From: Trichomonas vaginalis G3
Taxonomy: Eukaryota; Parabasalia; Trichomonadida; Trichomonadidae
DNA: 64,000 nt
Assembly: GCF_026262505.1 (NCBI RefSeq)
Contig: NC_067205.1
Span: 24,867,693 to 24,931,692 of the forward strand
Direction: 5' to 3'
Part shown: piece by piece, positions 34,970 through 44,148 of the stretch
Position numbering within the stretch: position 1 is the first letter of the stretch
How the letters are laid out: the number at the start of each line of letters is the position of its first letter
The notes under the pieces: generated by a model
What the model was told of the DNA's origin: nothing
The model's input: only the letters and a program-made list of their open reading frames with translations
Databases searched by the model: none
Program-made: the position numbers and the translations under genes

Positions 34970-36565
34970 TATAGATCCAAGGTGATGTGATTTTTGCATC
35001 CCTGGGATGGACGATACACCCAAAGTGTCACCTTTTTTGGGATAACATGAATTTTAAATATCATGAGAGTTCTGCAAACCATATGCACAATATCTATTCA
35101 GCCTGACTTCTTGTATATATGAGTTAGACTTCTTAAATATTGTGCTTGGGGGGATATAAGTATTTCCGAGATTACCATCGTGCTCTATAGTATGCTACTT
35201 CTCCCTGGTTCTAGCTCAGTTCCAAGGATATTGGCGTTCAAGGATTTGGCAAGGTCCTTCCGAAGTCTCTCATTCGATGAGAGATTTCGGAAGAATCTTG
35301 CCTTAAAGTACTCCAACTCTTGTTCTTTTGTTCCTAAATAGTGAGAAAAGTTATTTGACTACTTAAGGTAGAGATTATCCGAGGTCCCTCATTTGATGAG
35401 GGGCCTCGGATAATCTCTGCTTTAAAATTGTACACTTGTAGTCCATGAGAGTGTAAGTATACATTGATAGGACAGCTTTCTTCTGAAGTCTTAGATTTGA
35501 TGAGAACCTCAGAAGAAAACTGTCATATTTTATAGTAAAAGGAGTTTCAGGAGCTCCAAAGCTCCCTTTCGTAAGGATTAGGAGCTTTGGAGCTCCTGGT
35601 TCGGAGATGTGTTTCGCATCTTTCATCAGCAAAGGACATTTACCATCTGGGACTTTGTTGATGGAGACTCAGGAGCTCCAAAGCTCCCTTTAGTAAGGAT
35701 TAGAAGCTTTGAAGCTCCTGGTTCGTAGACGTGTTTCGCATCTTTCATCAGAAGAGGCCCAAATGGTAAATAGCCTCTGCTGATGAGCTTCAGGAGCTCC
35801 AAGACTCCCTCTCGTAACGATTAGGAGCTTTGTAGCTCCTGAAGGTAAGGTAGGATTGCTCTGATCTCTAATCAGTAGATGCCATGCCTCATTATGAACT
35901 CTACTGACAAGAGATCAAGAGCCAAGGACTCCTTTTTTAGTTAGTGGCGTTCTCACCATTTAGTAGGATTGCTGATCCTACTAATGAAGTGATCACTTAG
36001 TATACGTTTTGAATAAATTGAATTTTTTTTAGAATTTAGTATTTTTTATAGACATCACATGTATATTATAAATACATAAATATATTCTTTAATTCAAAAA
36101 ATTCAATTCGGTTTTGGGATGGGCATCCCAGCCCCAAGTATTCAATTTTATTCAATTTTTAAAGAATTTTGGGTTGGGATGCCCAGACCAAAACAAGCTT
36201 TATATTTTGATGTGTAGATACGTATGTGTGCATCATTGTTGTGTTATATATTATGTTTTTAATGAAAAAAAATCTGATTCAAAAAAAATTATCACTAATT
36301 AGTTGATAATATAAAGAAAAAATAGATAAATTGTATGTTTTGAGAGTATTTATCCACATTCACTCATATGAATTTCATTAAATAGTGTCTTTTTACTACC
36401 AAATTTATTTTGAATTATTGAAATCAAAGAAAAAAAATCAGAAAAATTTCTCGAAATTTTTATTTTCAAAAAAAATTTGGATTTTATATTGAAAACTGAC
36501 ACTGGGAGGACGATAGGGCTGGGATTGGAGATACCCCGCTCACTTGGGAAAAATACGGATCTATA
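34970..36565. mobile_element. 1.6-kb transposon without transposase, with hairpin array, in the E2 capsid gene
   Basis: Starts TATAGATCC and ends GGATCTATA (9-bp perfect inverted ends), flanked by the direct repeat ATATAAG at 34963-34969 and 36566-36572. No protein longer than ~85 residues is encoded, so it must depend on a transposase from elsewhere. The left half carries about eight consecutive imperfect palindromes (35248-35984); the right half is AT-rich, with GGGATGGGCATCCC-type palindromes at 36116 and 36173. A 7-bp duplication does not clearly fit hAT (8) or Mutator (9), so the superfamily is open. Confidence 0.7.
35248..35984. repeat. Array of about eight hairpins
   Basis: Stem-loops by eye: 35248-35303 (arms CTTCCGAA, CTCTCAT), 35371-35418 (GAGATTATCCGAGG), 35471-35524, 35548-35598, 35670-35720, 35790-35842 (the last three share CAGGAGCTCCAAAGCTCC arms), 35859-35921, 35959-35984 (TTAGTAGGATTGCTGATCCTACTAA). 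Loops often contain TTCGATGA, TTTGATGA or TCGTAAGGATTA. Regular spacing (~75-120 bp) and arms that differ in sequence but stay paired indicate selection or serial copying of structure. Confidence 0.7.
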
Positions 36566-37722
36566 ATATAAGATATATTCTAACTCTGACTTAGTTCAAA
36601 CAGTAACATGGGCAAACTATGAATGGTTCGCTTTGAGAAACTCAGTACAACCACAAGCTAGAGAACAAACAGACCAGTATGCCACCATTGAGAAAATAAG
36701 AAGACTTGACCCTAACGTTCCAGGAGTTTATGTTGACCTTTCTGGACAAACTGCAGCAGCAGTAACCAAAGTAAAACTGAAACTTAGAGTTCCTTTGTCA
36801 TCTTTCCTCATCTTCAGGTTTTTAAGATACTTGCCAAACTGGGCAGGAAAAATTTCTATCAAACTTACTCCAAGCAAAAATAACTTAGTCATTGCACCAA
36901 CACAAGACCCATTCACTCTTACAGACGTAAAGGGAACAAATAAAACGTCATTCGCCGAATTTTGCAAAGGCAAGGTTGACTTAGACTTTGGTTTCTCAAA
37001 CTTCAACAATGAAGTAAACTATTATTTCAATGCTGCTGGAGATGCTTGGGACCCAGTTAAGTTCACATGCGAAAAATTTGAATGCAAGAGAATAGAAAGC
37101 AGACTTGCAGTCTATATGTTGGACCCAGATATTTCAAATGCTTTAGCTGCCAAATATATTGCAGTTCCACTTATGTTCCCTATACACCAAATATCTGTCA
37201 AAGACTTTGCAGGTGAAGTTGGAAACCAAAATCCAGGAGCCGAAGGTGCAAGAACAGATATTGCTTTAACAACTGCAATGAAACATGCAGATACTATGTT
37301 TGTACTGTTCAGACGAACTATAAATGACTATTCTTGTTTCTACAACCCCGGTATTAAATATCATATAAACATAGATGGCAAATATTATCCAAGAGAAGAA
37401 TATTCTACAGTTGAGGATATGAGGTCATACAACTTGACATTAGATGCTATGAACTTTAACAACAACTTCACAACAACCATTAACCCTGAAATGCAAAGTT
37501 CTATTATGCCATATGTGAAAGTATGGACTCATACAGGAGGTCAAAAAACTCAATATACAAATGGAGACCGTTCAAACTTTTGGCTTGGCATTCCATTTGC
37601 TGACTCAGAAGACTTTATGGGTGGTATTTCAACTGTTGGTACAGTTCAAATACAATATACTGGTGACAGAGACGGTCCAGATGAATTGAGAGTAAAGAAG
37701 TTTACAAAACCAATAGCACTTT

Positions 37723-38142
37723 TCACGGAAGATGCTCTTTTGAAGATTCGTTCGATGAAACCTGCTGGGGCTCCTCAGATTGGCATAACGACAGCTTCCA
37801 TCGAGCAGATTTTGGCAGCAGGTCACTAAGTTGTTCTTGAACTGACTTCTCTCCGTCAAATATTGACAGTACGCCAGTTTTGACATAATATTGTATTATA
37901 AACTTTCCTTTAGTAATATCGGTCAGTTTTGAAGTTATATTTTTGTCTGCTTCAAGAACTTTCACCATTTCAGTTATACCAACTTTCTTTGCTTTATGAA
38001 AATATTTAGGTTCAGCAAAGACTGCTATTCTATAACATTTTCCATTGTTTGTGTAAAGAACTATTCTGTCAATGTATTTGTATTGTTTGTGAGTATAAAC
38101 TTTGTTCTGCTTCAATTCAATAAGATATCCGAATACGTCCAT
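37723..38142 (-). CDS. 139-residue unidentified protein overlapping the E2 capsid gene end
   Basis: Begins MDVFGYLIELKQNKVYTHKQ; compact alpha/beta style, tail SSNESSKEHLP. Its last ~35 codons overlap the end of the convergent capsid gene. It shares a divergent class-i leader (38143-38160) with the plus-strand gene at 38161. Not recognised. Confidence 0.5.
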   Translation of the reverse strand: MDVFGYLIELKQNKVYTHKQYKYIDRIVLYTNNGKCYRIAVFAEPKYFHKAKKVGITEMVKVLEADKNITSKLTDITKGKFIIQYYVKTGVLSIFDGEKSVQEQLSDLLPKSARWKLSLCQSEEPQQVSSNESSKEHLP

Positions 38143-38160
38143 CTTTTTATTCTAAGTAAA
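38143..38160. promoter_or_regulatory. Shared divergent leader TTTTTATTCTAAGTAAAATG
   Basis: Eighteen bp between ATGs at 38142 (minus) and 38161 (plus); nearly the same sequence as the divergent leader at 5305-5322. Confidence 0.5.
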
Positions 38161-38739
38161 ATGTCATTTCCGAAAAATAGAAGCATAAGTGTTTCAAAAG
38201 GTTTAATGGCGGTGGCAGATGTGAAGTTAAATTCACCAACTCAAACAAACAGTCAAAGTGTTGTTGTCAATGTCAAAGACAGAGATGTTGAAGTGGGGAA
38301 ACCATACGAAGACGAAGATGGTATAACAATTGTTCCTGTAAAAGAACCAACATATCCTGAAGTTAGCAGAGACTTAAGTTCTGTTGCAGATATTCGAAAC
38401 GACTACCAACAACTGAAAGACAAACTTCAAACTCAGGAGAAGATTTGTCAAGCTTTAAGTATAATGTTAAACTTGGTCGAACACAACCCTGTAAAAGTGA
38501 ACTCATATGTCATTGCACCTCATGAAGTTTTGAAAGAACTATTGAAACTTTTGACAGAGGCAGACGATATAAACATCAAAGAAATAGAACCCGACATTAG
38601 TTGCTGTGGTGTTTCATATAATGCCATTGACAAGATATACGTTATGAAAGGAGGTGAAACGTTGAACTTAAAATATAGTTTCCCAGACGTTATAAAAATA
38701 TTTGACGACCACAACATTTCATTAAAATTTATTTGCTAA
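38161..38739 (+). CDS. 192-residue protein with SCCG motif (E2)
   Basis: Starts MSFPKNRSISVSKGLMAVAD. The middle is helical (NDYQQLKDKLQTQEKICQAL), and the end has IEPDISCCGVSYNAIDKIYV and LNLKYSFPDVIKIF, matching E3 30481-31064. It is directly followed (4-bp gap) by the penton-like gene. Function unknown; probably a virion or assembly protein conserved between distant Polintons. Confidence 0.55.
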   Translation: MSFPKNRSISVSKGLMAVADVKLNSPTQTNSQSVVVNVKDRDVEVGKPYEDEDGITIVPVKEPTYPEVSRDLSSVADIRNDYQQLKDKLQTQEKICQALSIMLNLVEHNPVKVNSYVIAPHEVLKELLKLLTEADDINIKEIEPDISCCGVSYNAIDKIYVMKGGETLNLKYSFPDVIKIFDDHNISLKFIC

Positions 38740-38743
38740 GTAA

Positions 38744-39530
38744 ATGGCAGAAGACATAATGGTTTATACTATTACGACTAAAAACCCTGAGTCATATAAT
38801 TCTATAACAACAAACTTACAAAGTCCTCAAGGACGATATTGTAAACTAACCTTAAACACAATGACGACTAAAGCCTGTTTTGCTCTTTTGACACCAGAAG
38901 ACTTTATTGTTGTGAATGGTAAAAAATACTCCTTTGAAGATACTTACTCAGATATACACCAACAGGTTTTGTTGACTTATTTAATACTTTAAGTACGGTG
39001 TAACATGTGCTGCAACTAGAGCAGGTTTCATTATGTTTGGATGTCCGACTGAGTTTACTATAAACGATATGAGCTATAATACAAAACTTATATCTGGTTT
39101 TTACTACCAACAGTTTCCTATAACAGGAAAAGGTGTCATACAAGGAATGTCTATTCCATTGACATTAAGCACACCAATCTTATATATTGTTTCAAACTTA
39201 GGTTCAAAGTGTTATTCGAATGTCGACAGAAACTATTATGACCAAAAGATACTTATGCGTATAAACAATACTTTCTCTGCTGGTTTGCCTATTGTTCATT
39301 CGAATGCAGAATTTTCAACCTTAGTGAACTCAAACACTTTGGCAAGTATAACGTTGACATTAGTTGACGCAAACTTTGTTCCTGTAAAACTTTTATGTCC
39401 TATGTATTTGTCAATGACGGCAGAAAGTTTCGAATTGGAAGATGCAACTGGTGAAAGTATTGTATTACAAGAACAACTTCAACAACAAATAGCTCAAGAA
39501 CAACAAATGCAACAACAAAGTCAAGAATAA
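38744..39530 (+). pseudogene. Minor capsid (penton-like) protein candidate (E2)
   Basis: N-terminal MAEDIMVYTITTKNPESYNS; the central part is beta-rich (FGCPTEFTINDMSYNTKLIS, VIQGMSIPLTLSTPILYIVS); then ITLTLVDANFVPVKLLCPMY, the ending pattern of Polinton penton proteins; last a glutamine-rich tail (LQEQLQQQIAQEQQMQQQ). Counterpart of E3 29436-30197. About one break. Confidence 0.65.
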
Positions 39531-39561
39531 AAAAATAATATTTTTTTTTATTTTTATAAAA

Positions 39562-40794
39562 ATGTACAGAATAGATGTTTCAGATTTTTATGACTTCCAA
39601 GCATTCAGAAATATGTGTCCATTTAGAGACTATAACAAAGCAGTCGAGAATTTGAAACGTTTAGTCATTTATGTTGACTCTGCCCCAGAATGTTATGTCA
39701 TGAAAGAATGGGATGTCTTTAACAAACCAAGAGCAACAATAGTGTCTGAACAAGAATGTAGACAGAAACTTAAGAAAATAAAAGTTGTACAAGTTGGAAT
39801 GAAGATGTTAGATGCTTGGGATATCTTATTGTCAAAGTTAGAAGATTTTTCAGTTCGAGGTATAAAGTTCTATACACCTTCTCCAAACTTCTATTCTATC
39901 TTCACTGGATATAAATACGAACAAGTAGAATGGAAAAGAAAATGTTATAGAAGCTTGGTTAGACCATGTCAAAGAAATTATATGCAATGGAAACGAAAGA
40001 GTCTATGAGTATATCTTATGTTGGTTTGCAAATCTTACAACATCCAAGTGCTAAAAATGAAACTGCTCTCATTATAATTGGAAAACAAGGAACTGGTAAG
40101 AATACTTTCTTTACAGATATTTTTGTGCAAACTGTTAGAAGGTTATTCGAACCCTAATATGACAAACTTAGAAAACATCTGTGGCAAGTTTAACTCCTCA
40201 ATAGAGAATATGAAAACTTATAGTTTGCAATGAACTTCAAAGTATAGATACAACAAAAGTTTTGAACTCAGATGCTTTGAAGAGTCTTATAACAGACAAA
40301 GTTGGAGTTGTTGAAAGAAAGTATAAAGACCAAAGAGTTTGTGAAAATGTTGCAAACTTCATTATGGTTTCAAACAATGTTGTTCCGATGAAGTTAGAAA
40401 GTTCTGACAGAAGATATGTAGTTGTCAGAACGTCAGATTCTCATATGCAAGATACAGAATATTTTGACACTTAGCAGAAACTTTGACATCTGACTTTTAC
40501 AACCACTTGTTCTCATATTTCATGACATTAGATATTTCTAAGTTCAATCCAAGACAAATTCCACATACCGAAGAGAGACAAACATTGTTAGAAGCAAACA
40601 AGAGTGTATATGAACTGTTCATAGATGAAACTGACTTTGAGTGTTTAGATGAAAAGTCTTTATATGATGAATATAAACAATATTGTCAAGAGTATGGTTA
40701 TATGGCAGCTTCTAAACGTACATTCTTGGCAAATGTCAAAAGTCTTTTAGATGTTCAGAATGGTGTATATACAAAGAAAATTTTTTCTGAGTAA
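39562..40794 (+). pseudogene. SF3 (D5-like) helicase (E2, broken)
   Basis: N-terminal region ends with GIKFYTPSPNFYSIFTGYKY, the conserved entry to the ATPase domain in D5/P4-type proteins. Walker A IIIGKQGTGKNTFF (~40080) follows, then a sensor-like FIMVSNNVVPMKLESSDRRY (~40365), and a C-terminal winged-helix region (YDEYKQYCQEYGYMAASKRT). SF3 helicases unwind replication origins of DNA viruses. It lies next to the acidic-tailed protein gene. Broken (about three breaks). Confidence 0.75.
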
Positions 40795-40805
40795 ATTTTA
40801 AAAAA

Positions 40806-40830
40806 AATATTTTTTTATCCGATAGAAAAG
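40806..40830 (+). promoter_or_regulatory. Class-i leader ATCCGATAGAAAAGATG (E2)
   Basis: TTTTTTATCCGATAGAAAAG before the ATG at 40831, the same string as before the E3 gene at 21361. Confidence 0.55.
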
Positions 40831-41250
40831 ATGACGAAATTCATCTCAGTAAATAAGTACATGTCAGGACTTAAAGAAGAACTAGACCCATTCACATATT
40901 TGAATGTTTACTTCTACCATTTTGAAAAGTCTTCATTCAGCAAAGTTTGGAACATCGAACCAGTTAAGTTTGCTATTGTGACTAAAAATGGTGCGAAATT
41001 TGAAGACTTAGACATAGAAGGTTTGTTAACAGTCAAAGAAAGTTTTGACAGAAGGTTCTCAAACCTTAAAGAAGGCAAAGCATACAAACTTGTTATACCT
41101 TATGAACCAAAGAAGACAGACGACTATGAATATTATGAGTCTAAAGTTGTAGAAGTTCAAGGTAAATTGGGTAAAAAGATTTTAGAGTCTAAGCCAGTGT
41201 TTACTCCTAAAGAGGAAGAGAACATTGACATTGACCCAGAAATGTTCTAA
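40831..41250 (+). CDS. Acidic-tailed small protein, possible ssDNA-binding role (E2)
   Basis: 139 residues from MTKFISVNKYMSGLKEELDP. A beta-rich body ends in PKEEENIDIDPEMF, as in E3 21453 (IDIDEGS...IDPEVI). Both sit beside replication genes. The role is inferred only from size, tail and position. Confidence 0.5.
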   Translation: MTKFISVNKYMSGLKEELDPFTYLNVYFYHFEKSSFSKVWNIEPVKFAIVTKNGAKFEDLDIEGLLTVKESFDRRFSNLKEGKAYKLVIPYEPKKTDDYEYYESKVVEVQGKLGKKILESKPVFTPKEEENIDIDPEMF

Positions 41251-41266
41251 AAATAAAATTTTATTT

Positions 41267-41719
41267 TTACATGTCAAATTTCTTTTTCTCTGGAACTGGT
41301 TCAGGTTCTTTCTTCTCTTCTTCTACTTTCTTTTCTTTCTTTTCTTTCTTCTTCTTTTCTGGTGGAGTTATGTCAAATTTGGCGCAACCATATTTATGTA
41401 AAAGTTCTTTGTCCTTTAATAGCTCATCTATTCTGTTTTCTATTTCATCTTCAAGAACACCGTATGTGTCTTCTTTGCATTCTAAGAACTTTTGTTGGAC
41501 TTCATCTTTCCAATCGGCGTCATCTCTGTCAACAAGTCTGTCATTGACAAATTTTAAGACTGCTCTGCTTAATGTTTTATGGTTCTTGTCATATTCCCAG
41601 AAACAGAACTTTAGAACAAATTCACCTTTCTTGTTTACACTATGTAAGATTTTATGGTCGACAGATGTTTTGCTGTCAAAAAGTTTGTCTCGAATATAGA
41701 TGGCGAAATCGCTAGACAT
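41267..41719 (-). CDS. 150-residue Lys/Glu-tailed protein (E2)
   Basis: Begins MSSDFAIYIRDKLFDSKTSV; globular N-terminal 115 residues, then a lysine/glutamate tail (KKKKEKKEKKVEEEKKEPEP). It is divergent from the ATPase gene over a 36-bp leader with ATCTTTTAGAAAATG. Not recognised. Confidence 0.5.
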   Translation of the reverse strand: MSSDFAIYIRDKLFDSKTSVDHKILHSVNKKGEFVLKFCFWEYDKNHKTLSRAVLKFVNDRLVDRDDADWKDEVQQKFLECKEDTYGVLEDEIENRIDELLKDKELLHKYGCAKFDITPPEKKKKEKKEKKVEEEKKEPEPVPEKKKFDM

Positions 41720-41755
41720 TTTCTAAAAGATAAAAATTTTAATTTTTCTAAAAAT

Positions 41756-42628
41756 ATGTTAGAAAAAAAGTTTGCTGACATTGACAAAAAATTTGAGAAT
41801 GTTTTAAATAAGAACAAGGTGAAGTTAGAAAATGCTCAGATAAAACCTATACATGACAAGTTCTTATTTGCTCAGAATGGTATAACAGGTCTAATTGCAC
41901 CACCTGGGTCTGGTAAGACTTTCACTTATCTTAAAATGGCTGCACAACAACAAGAACTAGATGAGAAGAACCCATTCTATGAGTTAGTTGTTATTTGTTC
42001 GACTTCTGGTCAATTTGACCAAACCGTCAATTCGTTCAAAGATATTATAAAGAAGTCTAAGTTAGTATGTATAAAGGATACTGAGTTGTTAGATTGGATA
42101 AAGAAGTACCAAAGAAGAGTTTTGAAGTATAATGCTATAAATGAGTATATAAATTCTAAGTTTAAAGACCCAAATGAGGAAATGCAGAGAATATTAGAGA
42201 AGAAACACTTCAGAAACAAACAGAAAGAGATAGAATACATTTCGAAGAAATTGCAATCTTACGATTGGAAGACTTACCCTCATAGATGTCTTCTTATTTT
42301 AGATGATTTCGCCTCTCATCCTTTGTTAAAGAACAGAGAACAAGATATGTGTCGAATTCTTAAGAAGCTCAGACACTTTAACATCTCAGTCGTAATATGT
42401 GTACAGACAGCCAAGAGTTTAAGTAAGGATGTAAAGAGAATACTTACTGACATTATACTTTTCCCCGGATTGTCCGAAGACGATTTCATGGAACTTATGA
42501 AAGAGTCCATGGCAGGTAAGTTTGACAGACATGAACGATGGGAGAAGTACAAAGTCATACAAGACCCTCATACTTCTTTCAGAATTCATATCTACGCAAA
42601 CAAAGTTCAAATTGTAAAAAGTCAATAA
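41756..42628 (+). CDS. Packaging ATPase, FtsK/HerA-type (A32-like) (E2)
   Basis: 290 residues from the ATG at 41756; upstream in-frame codons overlap the divergent gene and are not preferred. Walker A LIAPPGSGKT at ~46-55, Walker B CLLILDDF at ~178-185, then a sensor-like ICVQTAKSLSKDVKRILTDI and LFPGLSEDDFMELMKES. Length and motif order fit Polinton/NCLDV genome-packaging ATPases. It looks whole. Confidence 0.85.
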   Translation: MLEKKFADIDKKFENVLNKNKVKLENAQIKPIHDKFLFAQNGITGLIAPPGSGKTFTYLKMAAQQQELDEKNPFYELVVICSTSGQFDQTVNSFKDIIKKSKLVCIKDTELLDWIKKYQRRVLKYNAINEYINSKFKDPNEEMQRILEKKHFRNKQKEIEYISKKLQSYDWKTYPHRCLLILDDFASHPLLKNREQDMCRILKKLRHFNISVVICVQTAKSLSKDVKRILTDIILFPGLSEDDFMELMKESMAGKFDRHERWEKYKVIQDPHTSFRIHIYANKVQIVKSQ

Positions 42629-42643
42629 AAATAAAGAGTTCAT

Positions 42644-43357
42644 TTACTCTGCTTGTTTGAAGTTGTCAAAATACTCTGTTATTTTTTCTTTCAGTAGCGG
42701 TAAGTCTTCTTTGAAGGTAAGTATTGTACAACCTTTCATATCATAGTGTGTTTGAGGTAACGTAGCTTGAACTATTTGTTTCACATCTTCATTTGGGGTC
42801 ATTGAAATCGGTAAGTTTTCGCGATAGAACCAATTTCTGTCAGATTTGTAAATCTTAGCAAGGTCGTAAAAGCTTTTGTTGTTTCTTCTGACTAAATGCA
42901 ACATAACCATATCTTTATCTTCTTCATTTTCCATCTCTTCAGTATAAATCATATACTTATAGTTCTTTTCCTTTCCTTTTGGTACCGAACGTGGTATTCT
43001 TTTCTGAATGCTTTTGTCTTTTGCTTGAAGTTTCTTTTCCATCTCTTCACGTTCTTGTCTATGAATTTCGTCAAGAAGTCTGTAAATATACCAAGCATAA
43101 CGAGGCGAAGCCCACATTGCAACAGCATTTACAAGAAGTCTATGTACATAATATCCTCTCAAACCGTTTGGCAATTTTTCACGATTTTCATAGAGTTTTG
43201 GCGACTGGGGTTTTTCTCCCACTCGAGTTTTTGCGACTACGAGATCGTCTTTGACCGAACGAATGAGACGTAACTGTTTGTTAAACTGTATGTACTCGTA
43301 TTCTTCATTTATAGCTTCATGGACTATAACTGTTGTTGTGTTCTCTGTTGTTGACAT
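42644..43357 (-). CDS. KilA-N domain protein (E2)
   Basis: About 237 residues from MSTTENTTTVIVHEAINEEY at 43357; an upstream in-frame TTG lies in the leader and is not preferred. KilA-N core GLRGYYVHRLLVNAVAMWAS (~65-85), linker coiled coil, then a DUF3627-like region (YKYMIYTEEMENEEDKDMVM onward). It is about 90% identical to E3's KilA-N protein over the C-terminal half and has the same class-ii leader. It is probably a DNA-binding regulator. It looks whole. Confidence 0.8.
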   Translation of the reverse strand: MSTTENTTTVIVHEAINEEYEYIQFNKQLRLIRSVKDDLVVAKTRVGEKPQSPKLYENREKLPNGLRGYYVHRLLVNAVAMWASPRYAWYIYRLLDEIHRQEREEMEKKLQAKDKSIQKRIPRSVPKGKEKNYKYMIYTEEMENEEDKDMVMLHLVRRNNKSFYDLAKIYKSDRNWFYRENLPISMTPNEDVKQIVQATLPQTHYDMKGCTILTFKEDLPLLKEKITEYFDNFKQAE

Positions 43358-43440
43358 ATCTGTCTTTACATACAAAATAAAAAAATAAATAAAAATAAAA
43401 CTAACTTTATTTTTTCTATCTTAAGGAAATTCATGATTTT
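43358..43440 (-). promoter_or_regulatory. Class-ii leader before KilA-N gene (E2)
   Basis: Nearly identical over ~80 bp to the E3 leader at 23742-23820, including TATCTTAAGGAAATTCATGA and TTTTTGTGCTGAATTCA, despite the distance of the elements. Confidence 0.6.
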
Positions 43441-43472
43441 TGTGCTGAATTCAATAAAAATAATGTTTAGTC

Positions 43473-43652
43473 TTAGTAAGATGGTAGCTTCTTAAAGCAA
43501 ATACCATTGCTGAGTTTTATGTACGTGAAGAGAAGTACAATGAATTCAATTACGAGTACAATTGCAATGACAACTAAGGCAACTATTTTTTCTTTTGCCA
43601 GCAAGGGTACTTCTTCTCTTCCAATGGTTCGGCAGAACTATACTCACTCATG
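43473..43652 (-). pseudogene. Small hydrophobic-helix protein remnant (E2)
   Basis: A start at MSEYSSAEPLEEKKYP and, in the same stretch, a strongly hydrophobic helix (IVALVVIAIVLVIEFIVLLF) with a short basic tail indicate a small membrane protein gene. It is not open as one frame, so it is reported as uncertain. The region 43441-43694 holds nothing else I can support. Confidence 0.35.
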
Positions 43653-43676
43653 AGAAATGCCAAAACGGTTTAATAG

Positions 43677-43694
43677 AAAAAGTGTCATTTTTTC
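43677..43694 (+). promoter_or_regulatory. Class-iii leader AAAAAGTGTCATTTTTTC, host-like initiator
   Basis: TCATTTTTTC directly before the ATG at 43695 fits the trichomonad initiator consensus (TCA-Y-T/A). Related leaders stand at 43905, 45500, 46115 and, on the minus strand, 47120-47137 (AAAAAGTGTCATTTCGG). Confidence 0.6.
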
Positions 43695-43883
43695 ATGTCC
43701 GAAGACTCGAAGGTGCAACACTTCCAAAATACCGACGAACTCAGAAGAGCAGCATGGCAGTATGTTCTTGACAACTTCTTTGAGTTCTCCAGGTACACCT
43801 TGGAAAATGCTGAAGAACTCCGACACAGAGAATTTGGAGAAATTGCGCTCCAATACTACCTTGACAAACAAAGGGTAAAATAA
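43695..43883 (+). CDS. 62-residue small helical protein (E2 small-gene block)
   Basis: Begins MSEDSKVQHFQNTDELRRAA; amphipathic helices throughout. It has a host-like initiator at the ATG. A downstream plus-strand gene follows after ~35 bp. Unknown function. Confidence 0.5.
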   Translation: MSEDSKVQHFQNTDELRRAAWQYVLDNFFEFSRYTLENAEELRHREFGEIALQYYLDKQRVK

Positions 43884-43919
43884 GACTAAAAACTTAACGT
43901 TTAAAAAGTGACATTTTTA

Positions 43920-44120
43920 ATGAGCTCCGAGTCACCGAGAAAACTTGGTCAGATGTTAGCAGCTTACTTCCCTGAGGAGGATGGAAGCGTTACATACATA
44001 AGGTTCAAAAACAACGAACCTGGAATTGCGTACCAAATTCGCAATTACATGACCATGGAAGAGTACGAAAGGTTTCTACAAGAGAAACCAGCTCTAAACA
44101 ACTCAGAAAAGAAAGAGTAA
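43920..44120 (+). CDS. 66-residue small protein (E2 small-gene block)
   Basis: I chose MSSESPRKLGQMLAAYFPEE at 43920, which directly follows AAAAAGTGACATTTTTA; an upstream in-frame ATG lies inside that signal. Compact alpha/beta style with a charged tail. Unknown function. Confidence 0.5.
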   Translation: MSSESPRKLGQMLAAYFPEEDGSVTYIRFKNNEPGIAYQIRNYMTMEEYERFLQEKPALNNSEKKE

Positions 44121-44148
44121 AAAGTTTAATTCGTAATTGTTTATTTTT

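Larger units (their letters stand above)
12439..37829 (+). pseudogene. E2 major capsid protein candidate, interrupted by E3 and a transposon
   Basis: The gene begins MYAAQNITPTVLDAMNGN at 12439, after TTTTTACCCATATGAA. Further parts lie at ~34691-34969 and ~36573-37829. The parts show the beta-rich style of the E3 capsid candidate: an early IDNSFLYVEQDIEIKPSAKL strand region, then KVKLKLRVPLSSFLIFRFLR and WAGKISIKLTPSKNN, matched by FKLRLRIPVRRFLP and FAGNIQLKVKFSS in E3. A double-jelly-roll major capsid identity follows from this shared pattern and element context, not from a search. The gene is broken by two mobile insertions. Confidence 0.65.

Noticed and set aside
34970-36565. Assigning the hairpin insertion to hAT, Mutator or Tc1/mariner
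   Set aside because: The 7-bp duplication and the ends TATAGATCC fit none cleanly, and no transposase is present to decide. Left unassigned.
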